From an uncultured Flavobacteriales bacterium (lineage in GTDB: Bacteria; Bacteroidota; Bacteroidia; Flavobacteriales; UBA1820): a stretch of 25,797 bases of DNA. The DNA lies in assembly GCA_938023515.1 (NCBI GenBank), contig CALJDR010000083.1, positions 1 to 25,797 on the forward strand, written 5' to 3'. The notes under the pieces are model-generated. The model worked only from the letters and a program-made list of their open reading frames with translations. It had not been told where the DNA came from and made no database searches. Position 1 is the first letter of the stretch, and the number at the start of each line of letters is the position of its first letter. Below, piece after piece: positions 7,706 to 16,757 of this stretch. A program made the translations under genes and the position numbers.

Positions 7706-9454
7706 ATGTTCAGAACGCACACCTGCGGCCAGTTGACGGCCGCCCACACAGGACAGAAAGTAACGCTCTCGGGTTGGGTACAGCATATCCGCGATCTCGG
7801 CCAGATGGTATTTATAGATCTTCGCGACCGCTACGGTATTACTCAGTTGGCTTTTAATGAGAAATCGGCCGTAGGGTTGATGGATGCGGCCAAGAAGCTG
7901 GGCCGCGAATACGTGGTGCAGGCCGAGGGTACGGTCGTGGAACGCGCCTCGAAAAACCCGAACAATCCCACGGGCGATGTCGAACTTTTCGTCGAAAAAC
8001 TAACGGTGCTCAACACCAGCGAGGTGCCTCCTTTTACGATCGAGGACGAATCGGACGGAGGGGACGACCTGCGTATGCGGTACCGCTACCTCGATATCCG
8101 CCGCAATCCGGTGAAAAACAACCTGCTGCTGCGAGCCCGGATATCGATGGCTGTACGCGAGTACCTTTCTAAGCAGGGCTTTATCGATGTGGAGACCCCG
8201 TACCTGATCAAATCCACTCCGGAAGGCGCCCGTGACTTCGTCGTGCCTTCGCGGATGAATCCCGGTGAATTCTACGCACTGCCCCAGTCTCCCCAGACAT
8301 TCAAGCAGCTGCTGATGGTAGCCGGGATCGACAAATACTACCAGATCGTCAAATGTTTCCGCGACGAAGACCTGCGGGCCGACCGCCAGCCGGAATTCAC
8401 CCAGGTGGACTGTGAAATGTCGTTCATCGAGCAGGAAGATATCCTCGATATGTTCGAGGGGCTGTTCAAGCACTTGCTCAGGGAAATACGCGGGGTGGAG
8501 GTAGAAAAACTCCCGCGCATGACGTACGCCGATGCGATGCGCCTGTACGGATCGGATAAACCGGACATCCGGTTCGATATGCATTTCCACGAGTTGAACG
8601 ACCTGGTGAAAGGGAAAGGTTTCTCTGTGTTCGACAACGCCCCGCTGGTTGCGGGTATCGTCGTGGAAGGATGCGCTGATTATTCCCGCAAGCAGACCGA
8701 CGAGCTGACCGAATGGGTGAAGCGCCCGCAGATAGGCGGCAGCGGTCTGGTCTATATCAAGCACAACACGGACGGCACGTTCAAATCGTCCGTTGATAAG
8801 TTCTATACCCCCGAAGACCTGGAGAAGATCGCCGGGAAAATAGGAGCCAAGGCCGGTGACCTTATCCTGGTGATGGCCGGCCCGGTGGACAAGACCCGCA
8901 AGGCGCTCGGCGCCCTGCGTATGGAGATGGCTACCCGCCTGGGACTCCGCAACCCCGATGTGTTTGCCCCGTTGTGGGTAGTGGATTTCCCGCTGTTCGA
9001 ATGGGACGAGGATACGCAGCGTTTTTACGCGATGCACCATCCGTTCACCTCACCCAAACTGGAAGATATCCCGCTGCTCGACACCGATCCCGGTGCCGTA
9101 CGGGCCAATGCCTATGATATCGTGCTGAACGGTAACGAAGTGGGTGGTGGATCGATCCGTATCCACGACCGGGAGACCCAGATGCTGATGTTCCGCCACC
9201 TGGGATTCACCCCGGAGAAGGCCGAGGAGCAGTTCGGGTTCCTGATGAATGCGTTCCGTTACGGCGCGCCTCCTCATGGCGGACTGGCCTTCGGGCTCGA
9301 CCGTTTGGTGGCCCTGTTGGGCGGCAACGAGATCATCCGCGACTTCATTGCGTTCCCCAAGAACAATTCCGGCCGGGATGTGATGATAGACGCTCCGGCG
9401 CCTTTGGCTGCGGAACAGCTCGACGAACTGAGCCTGAATATCAAAAAACAATAA
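7706..9454 (+). CDS. aspS: Aspartyl-tRNA synthetase
   Basis: Class II synthetase that charges tRNA-Asp with aspartate in the cytoplasm. 582 residues, the bacterial-type length. An N-terminal OB-fold anticodon-binding domain (about 1-105: VTLSGWVQHIRDLGQMVFIDLRD) is followed by the catalytic core. Class II motif 2 is in FRDEDLRADRQPEFTQVDCE (218-237). The bacterial GAD insertion lies at about 290-415. Motif 3 is GLDRLVALLGG (530-540), followed by the family hallmark FPKNNSGRD. Whether it also charges tRNA-Asn (non-discriminating type) cannot be read from sequence alone. It stands after a 364-base structured intergenic region and is followed by a hairpin and the CLC gene. Confidence 0.98.
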   Translation: MFRTHTCGQLTAAHTGQKVTLSGWVQHIRDLGQMVFIDLRDRYGITQLAFNEKSAVGLMDAAKKLGREYVVQAEGTVVERASKNPNNPTGDVELFVEKLTVLNTSEVPPFTIEDESDGGDDLRMRYRYLDIRRNPVKNNLLLRARISMAVREYLSKQGFIDVETPYLIKSTPEGARDFVVPSRMNPGEFYALPQSPQTFKQLLMVAGIDKYYQIVKCFRDEDLRADRQPEFTQVDCEMSFIEQEDILDMFEGLFKHLLREIRGVEVEKLPRMTYADAMRLYGSDKPDIRFDMHFHELNDLVKGKGFSVFDNAPLVAGIVVEGCADYSRKQTDELTEWVKRPQIGGSGLVYIKHNTDGTFKSSVDKFYTPEDLEKIAGKIGAKAGDLILVMAGPVDKTRKALGALRMEMATRLGLRNPDVFAPLWVVDFPLFEWDEDTQRFYAMHHPFTSPKLEDIPLLDTDPGAVRANAYDIVLNGNEVGGGSIRIHDRETQMLMFRHLGFTPEKAEEQFGFLMNAFRYGAPPHGGLAFGLDRLVALLGGNEIIRDFIAFPKNNSGRDVMIDAPAPLAAEQLDELSLNIKKQ

Positions 9455-9455
9455 G

Positions 9456-9479
9456 CGCGCCTGCATAAAAGCAGGCGCG
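9456..9479. terminator. GC-rich hairpin after aspS
   Basis: CGCGCCTGC (9456-9464) pairs perfectly with GCAGGCGCG (9471-9479) around a 6-base A/T loop, two bases after the aspS stop. There is no T-run behind it (GGAAATACTGG), so it may only attenuate or stabilise the aspS mRNA rather than terminate. The CLC gene starts 12 bases later. Confidence 0.55.
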
Positions 9480-9490
9480 GAAATACTGGC

Positions 9491-11359
9491 ATGACGCGCA
9501 AACGAACATGGTGGCATTCCGTAAAGGTATGGACGAAATACTCCCTGAGGATACTATCCAACAGGGAGGCATTCCGTCGTCTGACCATATGGCGGTACAA
9601 ACACATGTCCCTGCGCCGTTTGATACTTATTTCCGCGGTCTTAGTCGGATTTCTGGGCGGGCTTAGTTCCGTCATCCTGAAAAACCTGACGCACGTTATC
9701 CAGAATTTTGTCGAGAATACCCTGGTGGGAGACTTGGGCTTCAACGAGTTCTATTTTGCATTCCCTATCATCGGTATCACCCTGACCCTGCTGGTGATCA
9801 AGTACGTGGTGCGCCGGGATGTAGGGCACGGGATACCCAACGTGCTGTATTCCATTTCCCGGCAAAAATCCATCCTGCCTTTCCGTTCTACCTATTCGTC
9901 GCTTATCACCTCGCCCCTTACCGTAGGATTCGGCGGTTCTGTGGGGCTCGAGGGACCGGCCGTAGGGACGGGTGCGGCGATCGGGTCCAATTTCGCCCGG
10001 ATGCTCAACCTGGACACCAAAACGCGCTCCCTGCTGTTGGGTTGCGGTACAGCGGCGGCGCTGGCAGCCATATTCAAGGTTCCGGTGACGGGAGTCATTT
10101 TCGTGATCGAAGTGTTCGCCCTCGACCTGACGATGGCTTCGCTCATACCCCTCATCCTGGCATCGGCGACAGGTATTTTGGTTTCTTATTTTTTCATGGG
10201 GCAAACCCTGACGCTTGATTTTACGCAGGACGCGACCTTTCACCTGGAGAGTATTTTCTATTATGTGCTGCTGGCCCTTTTCATGGCGTTGGCATCCATT
10301 CATTTTACCCGGATCTATTCCCGTATCGGGAAATTCTTTGAACAGAATCTCCGCAATACCTACGTCCGACTGCTGGTGGGTGGATTGGGGCTGGGTTGCC
10401 TGATCTACCTGATGCCCCCGCTGTACGGCGACGGGTATTCGACGATTAACAGCCTGCTGGCCGAAGATTACATGTCGGTCACGGGGCTCAGTTGGACGAT
10501 CGGTTTCCCGGATAATCCCTGGATGGCGGTCGTGATCCTGGTAGTCATGCTGTACCTGAAGATGATCGCCACCACGGCCACTTTCGGGGCCGGCGGTATC
10601 GGCGGCACGTTTGCCCCGACGCTTTTCATGGGGGCTATAGCAGGTTTGGCATTCGCGCGGGCCGTGAATATCATCCATCCGGACGCAGCACTGTCGCTTT
10701 CCAACTTCGCGCTGGTGGGGATGGCCGGTATGATGGCCGGGGTGATGCAATCCCCGCTGTCGGCAGTTTTCCTGATTGCAGAGACTACAGGCGGCTATGT
10801 ACTCATAGCCCCGCTGATGGTCGTTTCCGCCCTGTCGTTCGTCATTACCAAATTCTACACCAAATACAGCGTCTATACCGAGGAACTGGCCAAAAAAGGC
10901 GACCTGCCCGGCCGGGACAAGGACAAGGCGATCCTGCGGGAAATGGACCTGGACTGTCTGATCGAAAAAGATTTTGTCAAGATACCTATCGAGGCTACCC
11001 TCGGCGAGGTGGTGCACGAAGCGATCTCCAAATCGTGCCGCAATATATTCCCCGTGGTGTCCAAACACAACCATCTGTTGGGCATTGTCCTTTTGGACGA
11101 TATCCGCTCCGTGATGTTCGATACAACCCTTTACCAGAAGATCAACGTGGGCAATGTAATGCAGCAGCCCCCCGCGGTGATCGACCAAGAGAAGGATTCG
11201 ATGGAAACGATCGCGCATAAATTCCATAAAACCGGCGCGTGGAACCTGCCCGTAGTGGGCTACCACAACCGGTACGTAGGTTTCGTTTCCCGCGGGCGCC
11301 TGCTTTCGGCCTACCGGGAAAAAGTGGTCGAAATGAGTCGCGACGACGAATTGTTCTGA
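9491..11359 (+). CDS. CLC-family chloride channel/transporter with two CBS domains
   Basis: Inner-membrane anion protein of 622 residues. The membrane domain spans about 40-440 with many hydrophobic helices. The three anion-pathway signatures are recognisable: GHGIP (112-116, for GSGIP), GLEGP (152-156, for GREGP, keeping the gating Glu154), and GGIGGTFAPTLFMG (for GxFxP). At the position of the inner proton glutamate of CLC-ec1 the sequence is IEVF rather than IEEM, so that residue appears to be Val208. Two CBS modules (about 492-550 and 555-612) form a cytoplasmic regulatory tail that in relatives binds adenine nucleotides. The start at 9491 gives about 38 extra cytosolic residues; ATG at 9605 (MSLRRLILIS) is the alternative. 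It follows aspS by 36 bases. Confidence 0.95.
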   Translation: MTRKRTWWHSVKVWTKYSLRILSNREAFRRLTIWRYKHMSLRRLILISAVLVGFLGGLSSVILKNLTHVIQNFVENTLVGDLGFNEFYFAFPIIGITLTLLVIKYVVRRDVGHGIPNVLYSISRQKSILPFRSTYSSLITSPLTVGFGGSVGLEGPAVGTGAAIGSNFARMLNLDTKTRSLLLGCGTAAALAAIFKVPVTGVIFVIEVFALDLTMASLIPLILASATGILVSYFFMGQTLTLDFTQDATFHLESIFYYVLLALFMALASIHFTRIYSRIGKFFEQNLRNTYVRLLVGGLGLGCLIYLMPPLYGDGYSTINSLLAEDYMSVTGLSWTIGFPDNPWMAVVILVVMLYLKMIATTATFGAGGIGGTFAPTLFMGAIAGLAFARAVNIIHPDAALSLSNFALVGMAGMMAGVMQSPLSAVFLIAETTGGYVLIAPLMVVSALSFVITKFYTKYSVYTEELAKKGDLPGRDKDKAILREMDLDCLIEKDFVKIPIEATLGEVVHEAISKSCRNIFPVVSKHNHLLGIVLLDDIRSVMFDTTLYQKINVGNVMQQPPAVIDQEKDSMETIAHKFHKTGAWNLPVVGYHNRYVGFVSRGRLLSAYREKVVEMSRDDELF

Positions 11360-11416
11360 TGGTTCGCCGTGTCTGCCCCCAATAAGGGGCGGTATCCGAA
11401 TTAACATAAAAAGTCG

Positions 11417-11424
11417 TATCTTTA
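11417..11424 (+). promoter_or_regulatory. Candidate -7 box for the DUF6909-like/dnaG transcript
   Basis: TATCTTTA is a one-mismatch version of TAnnTTTG, 28 bases before the start at 11452, after the end of the CLC gene at 11359. A short hairpin GCCCC/GGGGC (11375-11379 with 11386-11390) without a T-run lies just upstream. Confidence 0.35.
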
Positions 11425-11451
11425 CTTTCCAGACCAAAAACTGAAAGGAAA

Positions 11452-13134
11452 ATGCTGCCACAGAAAAAGCGGACACGGGCCCAGGAATCCAGCAGCGCCA
11501 TCGAGCGCCTGTACATCACTATGCGTCATTTGTTCAACCGGGGATTTTACAAACCCGGGGGTATATCCGGCCAGTCCCTGCGGCGCAGCCTGCTGGAACT
11601 TTCCCCGGAGATATACGGCTCTCTGGCCGACCCGCACAAGGTCGAACTGGACGGGTTGCTGTATGTGACCGACCGTCTGCCGCGCGGCATCGACGAATGC
11701 CGGTATATCCATTTCACATCGGAGGAAGGGTTTGAGGCGGCGTTCGAATGCATCGTCCCTTTGCGGCGCAGGCATTGCTGTTTCCGGATCGATGCCGACC
11801 AGATGAATATGCAGGTCACCCACGGGCGCTCGGAGATATACGATGCGCTGACGCACTTGACGTTCCTGTACAACGAAGCGGACAAGATCATGCGGCATGC
11901 CCGACCGGATGAAGGCGGCGTATCCCGCGAATGGCGCAAGATCGAGGCGTTAGTCACGGAAAACACCTGCCTGGAAGAAAACACCCGCGAAGTATATTTG
12001 TCCTATCTGGCGACCCTGCTCGGGCGCTCGTTCGAGGATGTGCAGGCGGCTCATGCGAAATTCGCCACACCGGATGATCCGGACCGCCTTTTCAGCATCG
12101 TTTACCACATGGGGCGTTTGTCCATGCAGGAGGCCCTCGAGGGAAAAGACCGGGAGATCACTTTCTCGTCTCTTTTGCGGGAGCGCATCGGTCACCATGT
12201 GCATGGGGAATTATGGGCGGCTACCGTGAAAAAGCGCCTGATGGAGTTGGGACTCGAAAAACGACCCTTGCATATCATCAGTGCCAATATGCACAGCGCA
12301 ATGAACCTGCTTTATGCGCGCCGCGCGCTGGAAGAAGCCGGGGAAAAAATCCCTCAGAACCTCTACGTATCCCTCTCCAAACCGAAGAACGGCCATCTGA
12401 TGGACTTGGTGACCCAGTATGCGAAAGGGCACGGCATGACCTATGTGACCGATACGACCGGGGCCAATGTCGACGTCCAGATATTTGACTGCCGGAAAGT
12501 GCCTTCCCTGGCGGATCGGTTTGAAAAAGTGCCGGAAAAAGAGGCGCCCGTGCTGTTCGTGTTGGACTATGCGTTCGGGGAACAGGCGTTCGAGATCATG
12601 GATGAACTCCTCAAGCCGATCGACCTGCCCGAAGGCGGGAAAAAATACCTCGACGTGCGGTCTATCTCCATTATGGGCAAGGCGGGCATTCTCGAAGGGG
12701 GAAAGGGCGATATTATGATCCCGACATCTTATATATTCGAAGGTACGGCGGACAACTATCCGCTGGACAATGCCCTGGGCGCCGAAGATTTCCGCGATAG
12801 CGGACTGAAAGTGTTCGAAGGCTCGATGATCACCGTGCTGGGGACTTCGCTGCAAAACAAGGACGTTCTCGAATTCTTCCACCGTTCGTCCTGGCACGCG
12901 GTGGGGCTCGAAATGGAAGGCGCGCATTACCAGAAAGCCATCCAGGCGCATTCCCGTATCCGGGGGAACATCTCCCGTGATGCGGTGCTACGGTATGCGT
13001 ATTACGCTTCCGACAATCCGCTGGACACTTCGCTTACCCTGGCTTCCGGCCCCTTGGGCGAGGCGGGAGTGAAGCCTACCTATATCGTCACGGAAAAAAT
13101 ACTCGAACGGATCCTCTCCCAAGCCGAAAAATGA
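11452..13134 (+). CDS. Uncharacterised DUF6909-like protein with nucleoside-phosphorylase-like C-terminus
   Basis: 560 residues, soluble, with no signal peptide or membrane segment. I believe it belongs to the Bacteroidota family DUF6909, from memory. The N-terminal half (1-250) is rich in charged helices and has the motif NRGFYKPGGISGQSLR. The C-terminal half carries short motifs reminiscent of the nucleoside phosphorylase/AMP nucleosidase fold: a glycine-rich strand-turn MGKAGILEGGKGDIMIPTSY (408-427), and GLEMEGAHYQ (485-494), which resembles the EMEG/EMEA ribose-binding motif of that superfamily. That suggests a nucleotide- or nucleoside-related substrate, but activity is unproven. Its stop codon overlaps the dnaG start by four bases (ATGA), so the two should be translationally coupled. 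Confidence 0.75.
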   Translation: MLPQKKRTRAQESSSAIERLYITMRHLFNRGFYKPGGISGQSLRRSLLELSPEIYGSLADPHKVELDGLLYVTDRLPRGIDECRYIHFTSEEGFEAAFECIVPLRRRHCCFRIDADQMNMQVTHGRSEIYDALTHLTFLYNEADKIMRHARPDEGGVSREWRKIEALVTENTCLEENTREVYLSYLATLLGRSFEDVQAAHAKFATPDDPDRLFSIVYHMGRLSMQEALEGKDREITFSSLLRERIGHHVHGELWAATVKKRLMELGLEKRPLHIISANMHSAMNLLYARRALEEAGEKIPQNLYVSLSKPKNGHLMDLVTQYAKGHGMTYVTDTTGANVDVQIFDCRKVPSLADRFEKVPEKEAPVLFVLDYAFGEQAFEIMDELLKPIDLPEGGKKYLDVRSISIMGKAGILEGGKGDIMIPTSYIFEGTADNYPLDNALGAEDFRDSGLKVFEGSMITVLGTSLQNKDVLEFFHRSSWHAVGLEMEGAHYQKAIQAHSRIRGNISRDAVLRYAYYASDNPLDTSLTLASGPLGEAGVKPTYIVTEKILERILSQAEK

Positions 13135-15107
13135 TCTCCCAGCAAACGATAGACCGGGTCTTTTCCGACGCCCGCATCGAAGAGGTGGTGGGTGATTTCG
13201 TCGTGCTCAAACGCGCCGGGGCCAACTACAAGGGCCTTTCGCCGTTCAACGACGAAAAGACACCGTCGTTCGTCGTATCCCCTGCCAAGGGTATCTGGAA
13301 GGACTTTTCATCGGGGAAAGGCGGTAATATGGTCACCTTCGTGATGGAGGTGGAGCATTGCACCTATCCCGAGGCTATCCGTTACATCGCCAAAAAGTAC
13401 AACATCGAGATCGAGGAGACGGAAGTGTCCCCTGAGGTCCGGCAGGCGGCCGACGAGCGCGAAAGCCTGTACGTCGTTACCGAATACGCGGCCGGATGGT
13501 TCAAGAAACAACTCCATGAGACGGCTGCCGGACGCAATATAGGCCTTACTTATTTCCGCCAGCGCGGCTTTTCCGATGCGACTATCGAAAAGTTTACCCT
13601 CGGGTATTCCCCGGAGGCCTGGTCGGCTTTCTCGGAAGCAGCGATCAAAGACGGATACAAGCCCGAATACCTGGAGACTACCGGTCTTTCCATCAAGCGG
13701 GAGGACGGGCGCTATAATGACCGTTTCCGCGGACGGGTAGTATTCCCTATCCATTCGTTCTCGGGGCGGGTGGCCGGTTTCGGAGCCCGGACGATGCAGA
13801 GCGAAAAGACCATCGCCAAATACCTCAATTCGCCGGAAAGCCCCATTTACCACAAAAGCGACATCCTTTACGGGCTTTTCCAGGCCAAGAACGCGATCGT
13901 GAAGCAGGATTCGTGCTACCTGGTCGAGGGTTATACGGATGTCATTTCCCTGCACCAGGCCGGTGTGGAAAACGTAGTGGCCTCTTCCGGGACGTCTCTT
14001 ACAGACGGACAGATACGCCTGGTCAAACGGCTTACCCAGAATATCACTGTGCTGTACGACGGGGATATGCCGGGCATCAAGGCTTCGTTCCGGGGTATCG
14101 ATATGCTCCTGGGGGCGGACATGAACGTGCGGGTGCTTACTTTTCCCGACAACGACGACCCGGACTCCTTCGCCCGCAAGCATACGGCCGAGGAGCTGAA
14201 AGAATACCTCGAAAAGAACCGGACGGATTTCATCGATTTCAAGGCGCGCCTGCTATTGGACGAAGCGGCCGGCGATCCGATCCTCAAATCCCGCCTGGTA
14301 CGCGATATCGTGGTGTCCATCTCCAAAATATCCGACTATATCAAACGGGAGGTATACCTGCGGGAGGCATCCCGGATCATGGATGTGTCGGAAAGTTCCC
14401 TGTTCCGCGAACTGGCCCAGATAGACAGCCGTAACCGCCACGAATACGAAGCGCAGGCAAAGCGGGCTGCCGACAACGCCCGGATGCGTGAGCGCCTGAC
14501 GGTCGAAAAAACCGAGCAGGTCCAAGCGGATCCCTTCGGGCCTATCGAGCGCGATATGCTGCGCATTATGCTCCTTTACGGCGATGTAGAGGTGGAAATG
14601 GAGGAAGTCGTCCGTGAGGAAGAGCCTTCCGGATCGGTGCGGGAGCATGTCGATACGTATCGCACGACCATCGCCCGGGAGATCATGGATTCGCTGGCCG
14701 TGGACGGGATCACTCTGCGGGACAAAGCATTGGAGAATATTTACAACAGCATAAAGGCTGTCGTGGCTGCCGGAAATGCCATAGACCCTTCCGAACTGCT
14801 GAAGGCGGACGATCCCGAGGTCATCGGAATGGTCTCTTCCCTGATCAGCGAAGACCACCAGCTGGCTGGCTGGGAACGAATGGGAGTGCCGGTGCGCGAT
14901 TTTCCCTCGGTGGCAGCCGCCTATACGCGCGATATTGTGCTGAGGTACCGGGAGGCACATGTCAAGGCGATCATAGCGGACATATCGGCGCAGTTGGCCG
15001 ATCCCCAGACGGCCCCTGAAGACCTCGAAAGCCTCAAGCAGACGCTGATGCGCTTGACGGAAATACGCCGGCGGCTGAACGAAGAGTTGGGCGGCCGGGT
15101 GGTATAA
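13131..15107 (+). CDS. dnaG: DNA primase DnaG lacking its zinc ligands
   Basis: Makes the RNA primers for chromosome replication. 658 residues. The N-terminal zinc-binding domain is recognisable by NYKGLSPFNDEKTPSFVVSP and SSGKGGN. However, the four positions that normally hold Cys-His-Cys-Cys are Ser37, Asn40, Asp58 and Ser61, so no metal should be bound there. The RNA-polymerase core (about 115-430) is intact: YFRQRGFSD, then the TOPRIM acidic motifs EGYTD (266-270) and YDGDMPG (309-315). The C-terminal region from about 450 is the diverged DnaB-interaction domain. The start overlaps the preceding gene's stop. waaA follows 65 bases downstream, with no clear terminator between. I recall similar ligand loss in other Bacteroidota primases. 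Confidence 0.97.
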   Translation: MISQQTIDRVFSDARIEEVVGDFVVLKRAGANYKGLSPFNDEKTPSFVVSPAKGIWKDFSSGKGGNMVTFVMEVEHCTYPEAIRYIAKKYNIEIEETEVSPEVRQAADERESLYVVTEYAAGWFKKQLHETAAGRNIGLTYFRQRGFSDATIEKFTLGYSPEAWSAFSEAAIKDGYKPEYLETTGLSIKREDGRYNDRFRGRVVFPIHSFSGRVAGFGARTMQSEKTIAKYLNSPESPIYHKSDILYGLFQAKNAIVKQDSCYLVEGYTDVISLHQAGVENVVASSGTSLTDGQIRLVKRLTQNITVLYDGDMPGIKASFRGIDMLLGADMNVRVLTFPDNDDPDSFARKHTAEELKEYLEKNRTDFIDFKARLLLDEAAGDPILKSRLVRDIVVSISKISDYIKREVYLREASRIMDVSESSLFRELAQIDSRNRHEYEAQAKRAADNARMRERLTVEKTEQVQADPFGPIERDMLRIMLLYGDVEVEMEEVVREEEPSGSVREHVDTYRTTIAREIMDSLAVDGITLRDKALENIYNSIKAVVAAGNAIDPSELLKADDPEVIGMVSSLISEDHQLAGWERMGVPVRDFPSVAAAYTRDIVLRYREAHVKAIIADISAQLADPQTAPEDLESLKQTLMRLTEIRRRLNEELGGRVV

Positions 15108-15172
15108 ATGTTCGCTTGCAAACACAGTCGCCAGAGCGCTATTTTTAATGTAACGATAATATATCAAATGGT

Positions 15173-16447
15173 ATGAACATATTCTACGACCTGTCGATGA
15201 GCGCCCTGCCGGGGCTGATGAAGGTGCACAGCCTGTTCAACACCAAGAGCCGCGATGCGGTGCGGGGACGCAACAACTGGCGCCGCAAACTCAAACAGAA
15301 ACTGACGAACCTTCCTCCCGGCAACCGGATCATATGGTTCCATGCCGCCTCTCTGGGCGAATTCGAACAGGGACGCCCGGTGATGGAAGCGTTGAAGGAG
15401 CGCCTGCCCGGAGTGAAGATCCTGCTGACCTTTTTCTCCCCTTCGGGCTATAACGTCCGCAAAGACTATCCGGGAGCGGATATCGTGACATATCTCCCGC
15501 TGGATACCCCCAGCGCGGCCCGTGACTTCGTGCGTATCGTGCGGCCTGCCGCGGCGGTGTTCATAAAATACGAATTCTGGGGCAACTTCCTCCAGCGGAT
15601 CCGCAAGGAAGACGTTCCCCTATACCTGATCAGCGCGCGTTTCGACCCACAGCAGGTATTTTTCAAACCATACGGACGATTCATGCGCCGCCTGCTCCCG
15701 CTTTTCACCCGGATATTCACCCAGGACGGGGAAAGCGTTTCGCTGCTCCGGTCCATCGGGGTCAAAAATTGCGAAGCAGCCGGAGACACCCGTTTCGACC
15801 GGGTGATGGACATCCTCGAAACGGATAATACGCTCCCTTTTATGGAACAGTTCAAGGGGGATGGCAAACTCGTGGTGGCCGGATCGGCCTGGGGTGGGGA
15901 CGAACTGCTTATGGCAGGACTCATTGCAGACAACAAAGAGGACGAAAATGTAAAATACCTCATTGCTCCGCACGATATTCATCCGGAGGAAATTTGCAGG
16001 CTCCGCGACAGTTTGCCGGGGGTCGTGCTGTATTCGGAGCGGGAAAAGGCCGATCTGGGAAAAGCCCGGGTGCTGATCCTGGATACGGTGGGGATTCTGA
16101 CCAAAGTGTATTCCTATGCCGACGTAACGCTGGTAGGGGGAGGGTTTACCCGCTCCGGGATACACAACGTGCTGGAACCGGCTGTTTTCGGCCGCCCCGT
16201 ACTGTGCGGGCCGAACTACACCGGTTATATCGAGGCGATAGGGCTGAAAGGATGCGGCGGACTGACCGTAGTGGGCGACCAGGAAGAATTCACCGCTGCC
16301 GTCCGGCGCTTCCTGTACGATGAGAAGGCCTTTACCCACAGTGCCATAGCCTGCCGGGATTTTGTGCGCAATAATGCAGGGGCTACCGAAAAGATCGTTG
16401 CGGTGGTGGCGGAAAATCTGGAAAAACCTTTGTTAACCCAAATATGA
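15173..16447 (+). CDS. waaA: 3-deoxy-D-manno-octulosonic acid (Kdo) transferase
   Basis: Transfers Kdo from CMP-Kdo to lipid A precursor on the inner face of the inner membrane, building the LPS inner core. 424 residues, the family's usual size. A hydrophobic/amphipathic N-terminus (MNIFYDLSMSALPGLMKV) acts as membrane anchor. WFHAASLGEFEQGRPVME (55-72) carries the conserved GE with the catalytic-base Glu63. The GT-B C-terminal half contains VAGSAWGGDELLM, YLIAPHDIHPEE, and GGGFTRSGIHNVLEPAVFGRPVLCGP, the CMP-Kdo-binding region. An ATG four bases upstream is out of frame (ATG GTA TGA), so the start at 15173 is preferred. The DUF493 gene follows after 19 bases. An alternative symbol is kdtA. 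Confidence 0.96.
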   Translation: MNIFYDLSMSALPGLMKVHSLFNTKSRDAVRGRNNWRRKLKQKLTNLPPGNRIIWFHAASLGEFEQGRPVMEALKERLPGVKILLTFFSPSGYNVRKDYPGADIVTYLPLDTPSAARDFVRIVRPAAAVFIKYEFWGNFLQRIRKEDVPLYLISARFDPQQVFFKPYGRFMRRLLPLFTRIFTQDGESVSLLRSIGVKNCEAAGDTRFDRVMDILETDNTLPFMEQFKGDGKLVVAGSAWGGDELLMAGLIADNKEDENVKYLIAPHDIHPEEICRLRDSLPGVVLYSEREKADLGKARVLILDTVGILTKVYSYADVTLVGGGFTRSGIHNVLEPAVFGRPVLCGPNYTGYIEAIGLKGCGGLTVVGDQEEFTAAVRRFLYDEKAFTHSAIACRDFVRNNAGATEKIVAVVAENLEKPLLTQI

Positions 16448-16466
16448 ACCTAAAAACAAGAGTATC

Positions 16467-16757
16467 ATGAATGAAAATGTAAAAGACCAACTGTACAGCG
16501 AAAAATTCCGCGAACAACTGGAAAAAGGAATGGCTTTTCCGGGGTATTATCCCTTTAAATTCATTGTAAAAGCCGATACCGACGCCCGGAAAAAGATCGA
16601 GGCCGTCTTTGAAGGCACAGGGGCGAACATCGCGACCGCACCTTCGTCCAAAGGCAATTATGTCAGCTTGACGATCACCATGAAGGCTTCGTCGCCGGAC
16701 GATATCATCGAAAAATACACGAAAGTGGCGGATATTCCTGACGTGATAAAGCTTTAA
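16467..16757 (+). CDS. DUF493 family protein (YbeD-like)
   Basis: 96-residue soluble protein, near the usual length of the family (E. coli YbeD has 87). The core FPGYYPFKFIVKADTDA (24-40) and the closing strand GNYVSLTITMKASSPDDIIE (64-83) fit the ACT-like ferredoxin fold known for YbeD. In enterobacteria ybeD neighbours lipoate genes; here it sits 19 bases after waaA, so its role is open. Its TAA overlaps the stop codon of the convergent UPF0145 gene. Confidence 0.88.
   Translation: MNENVKDQLYSEKFREQLEKGMAFPGYYPFKFIVKADTDARKKIEAVFEGTGANIATAPSSKGNYVSLTITMKASSPDDIIEKYTKVADIPDVIKL

Noticed and set aside
11375..11390. Hairpin GCCCC/GGGGC after the CLC gene as a terminator.
   Set aside because: Only five base pairs and no T-run; too weak to call.
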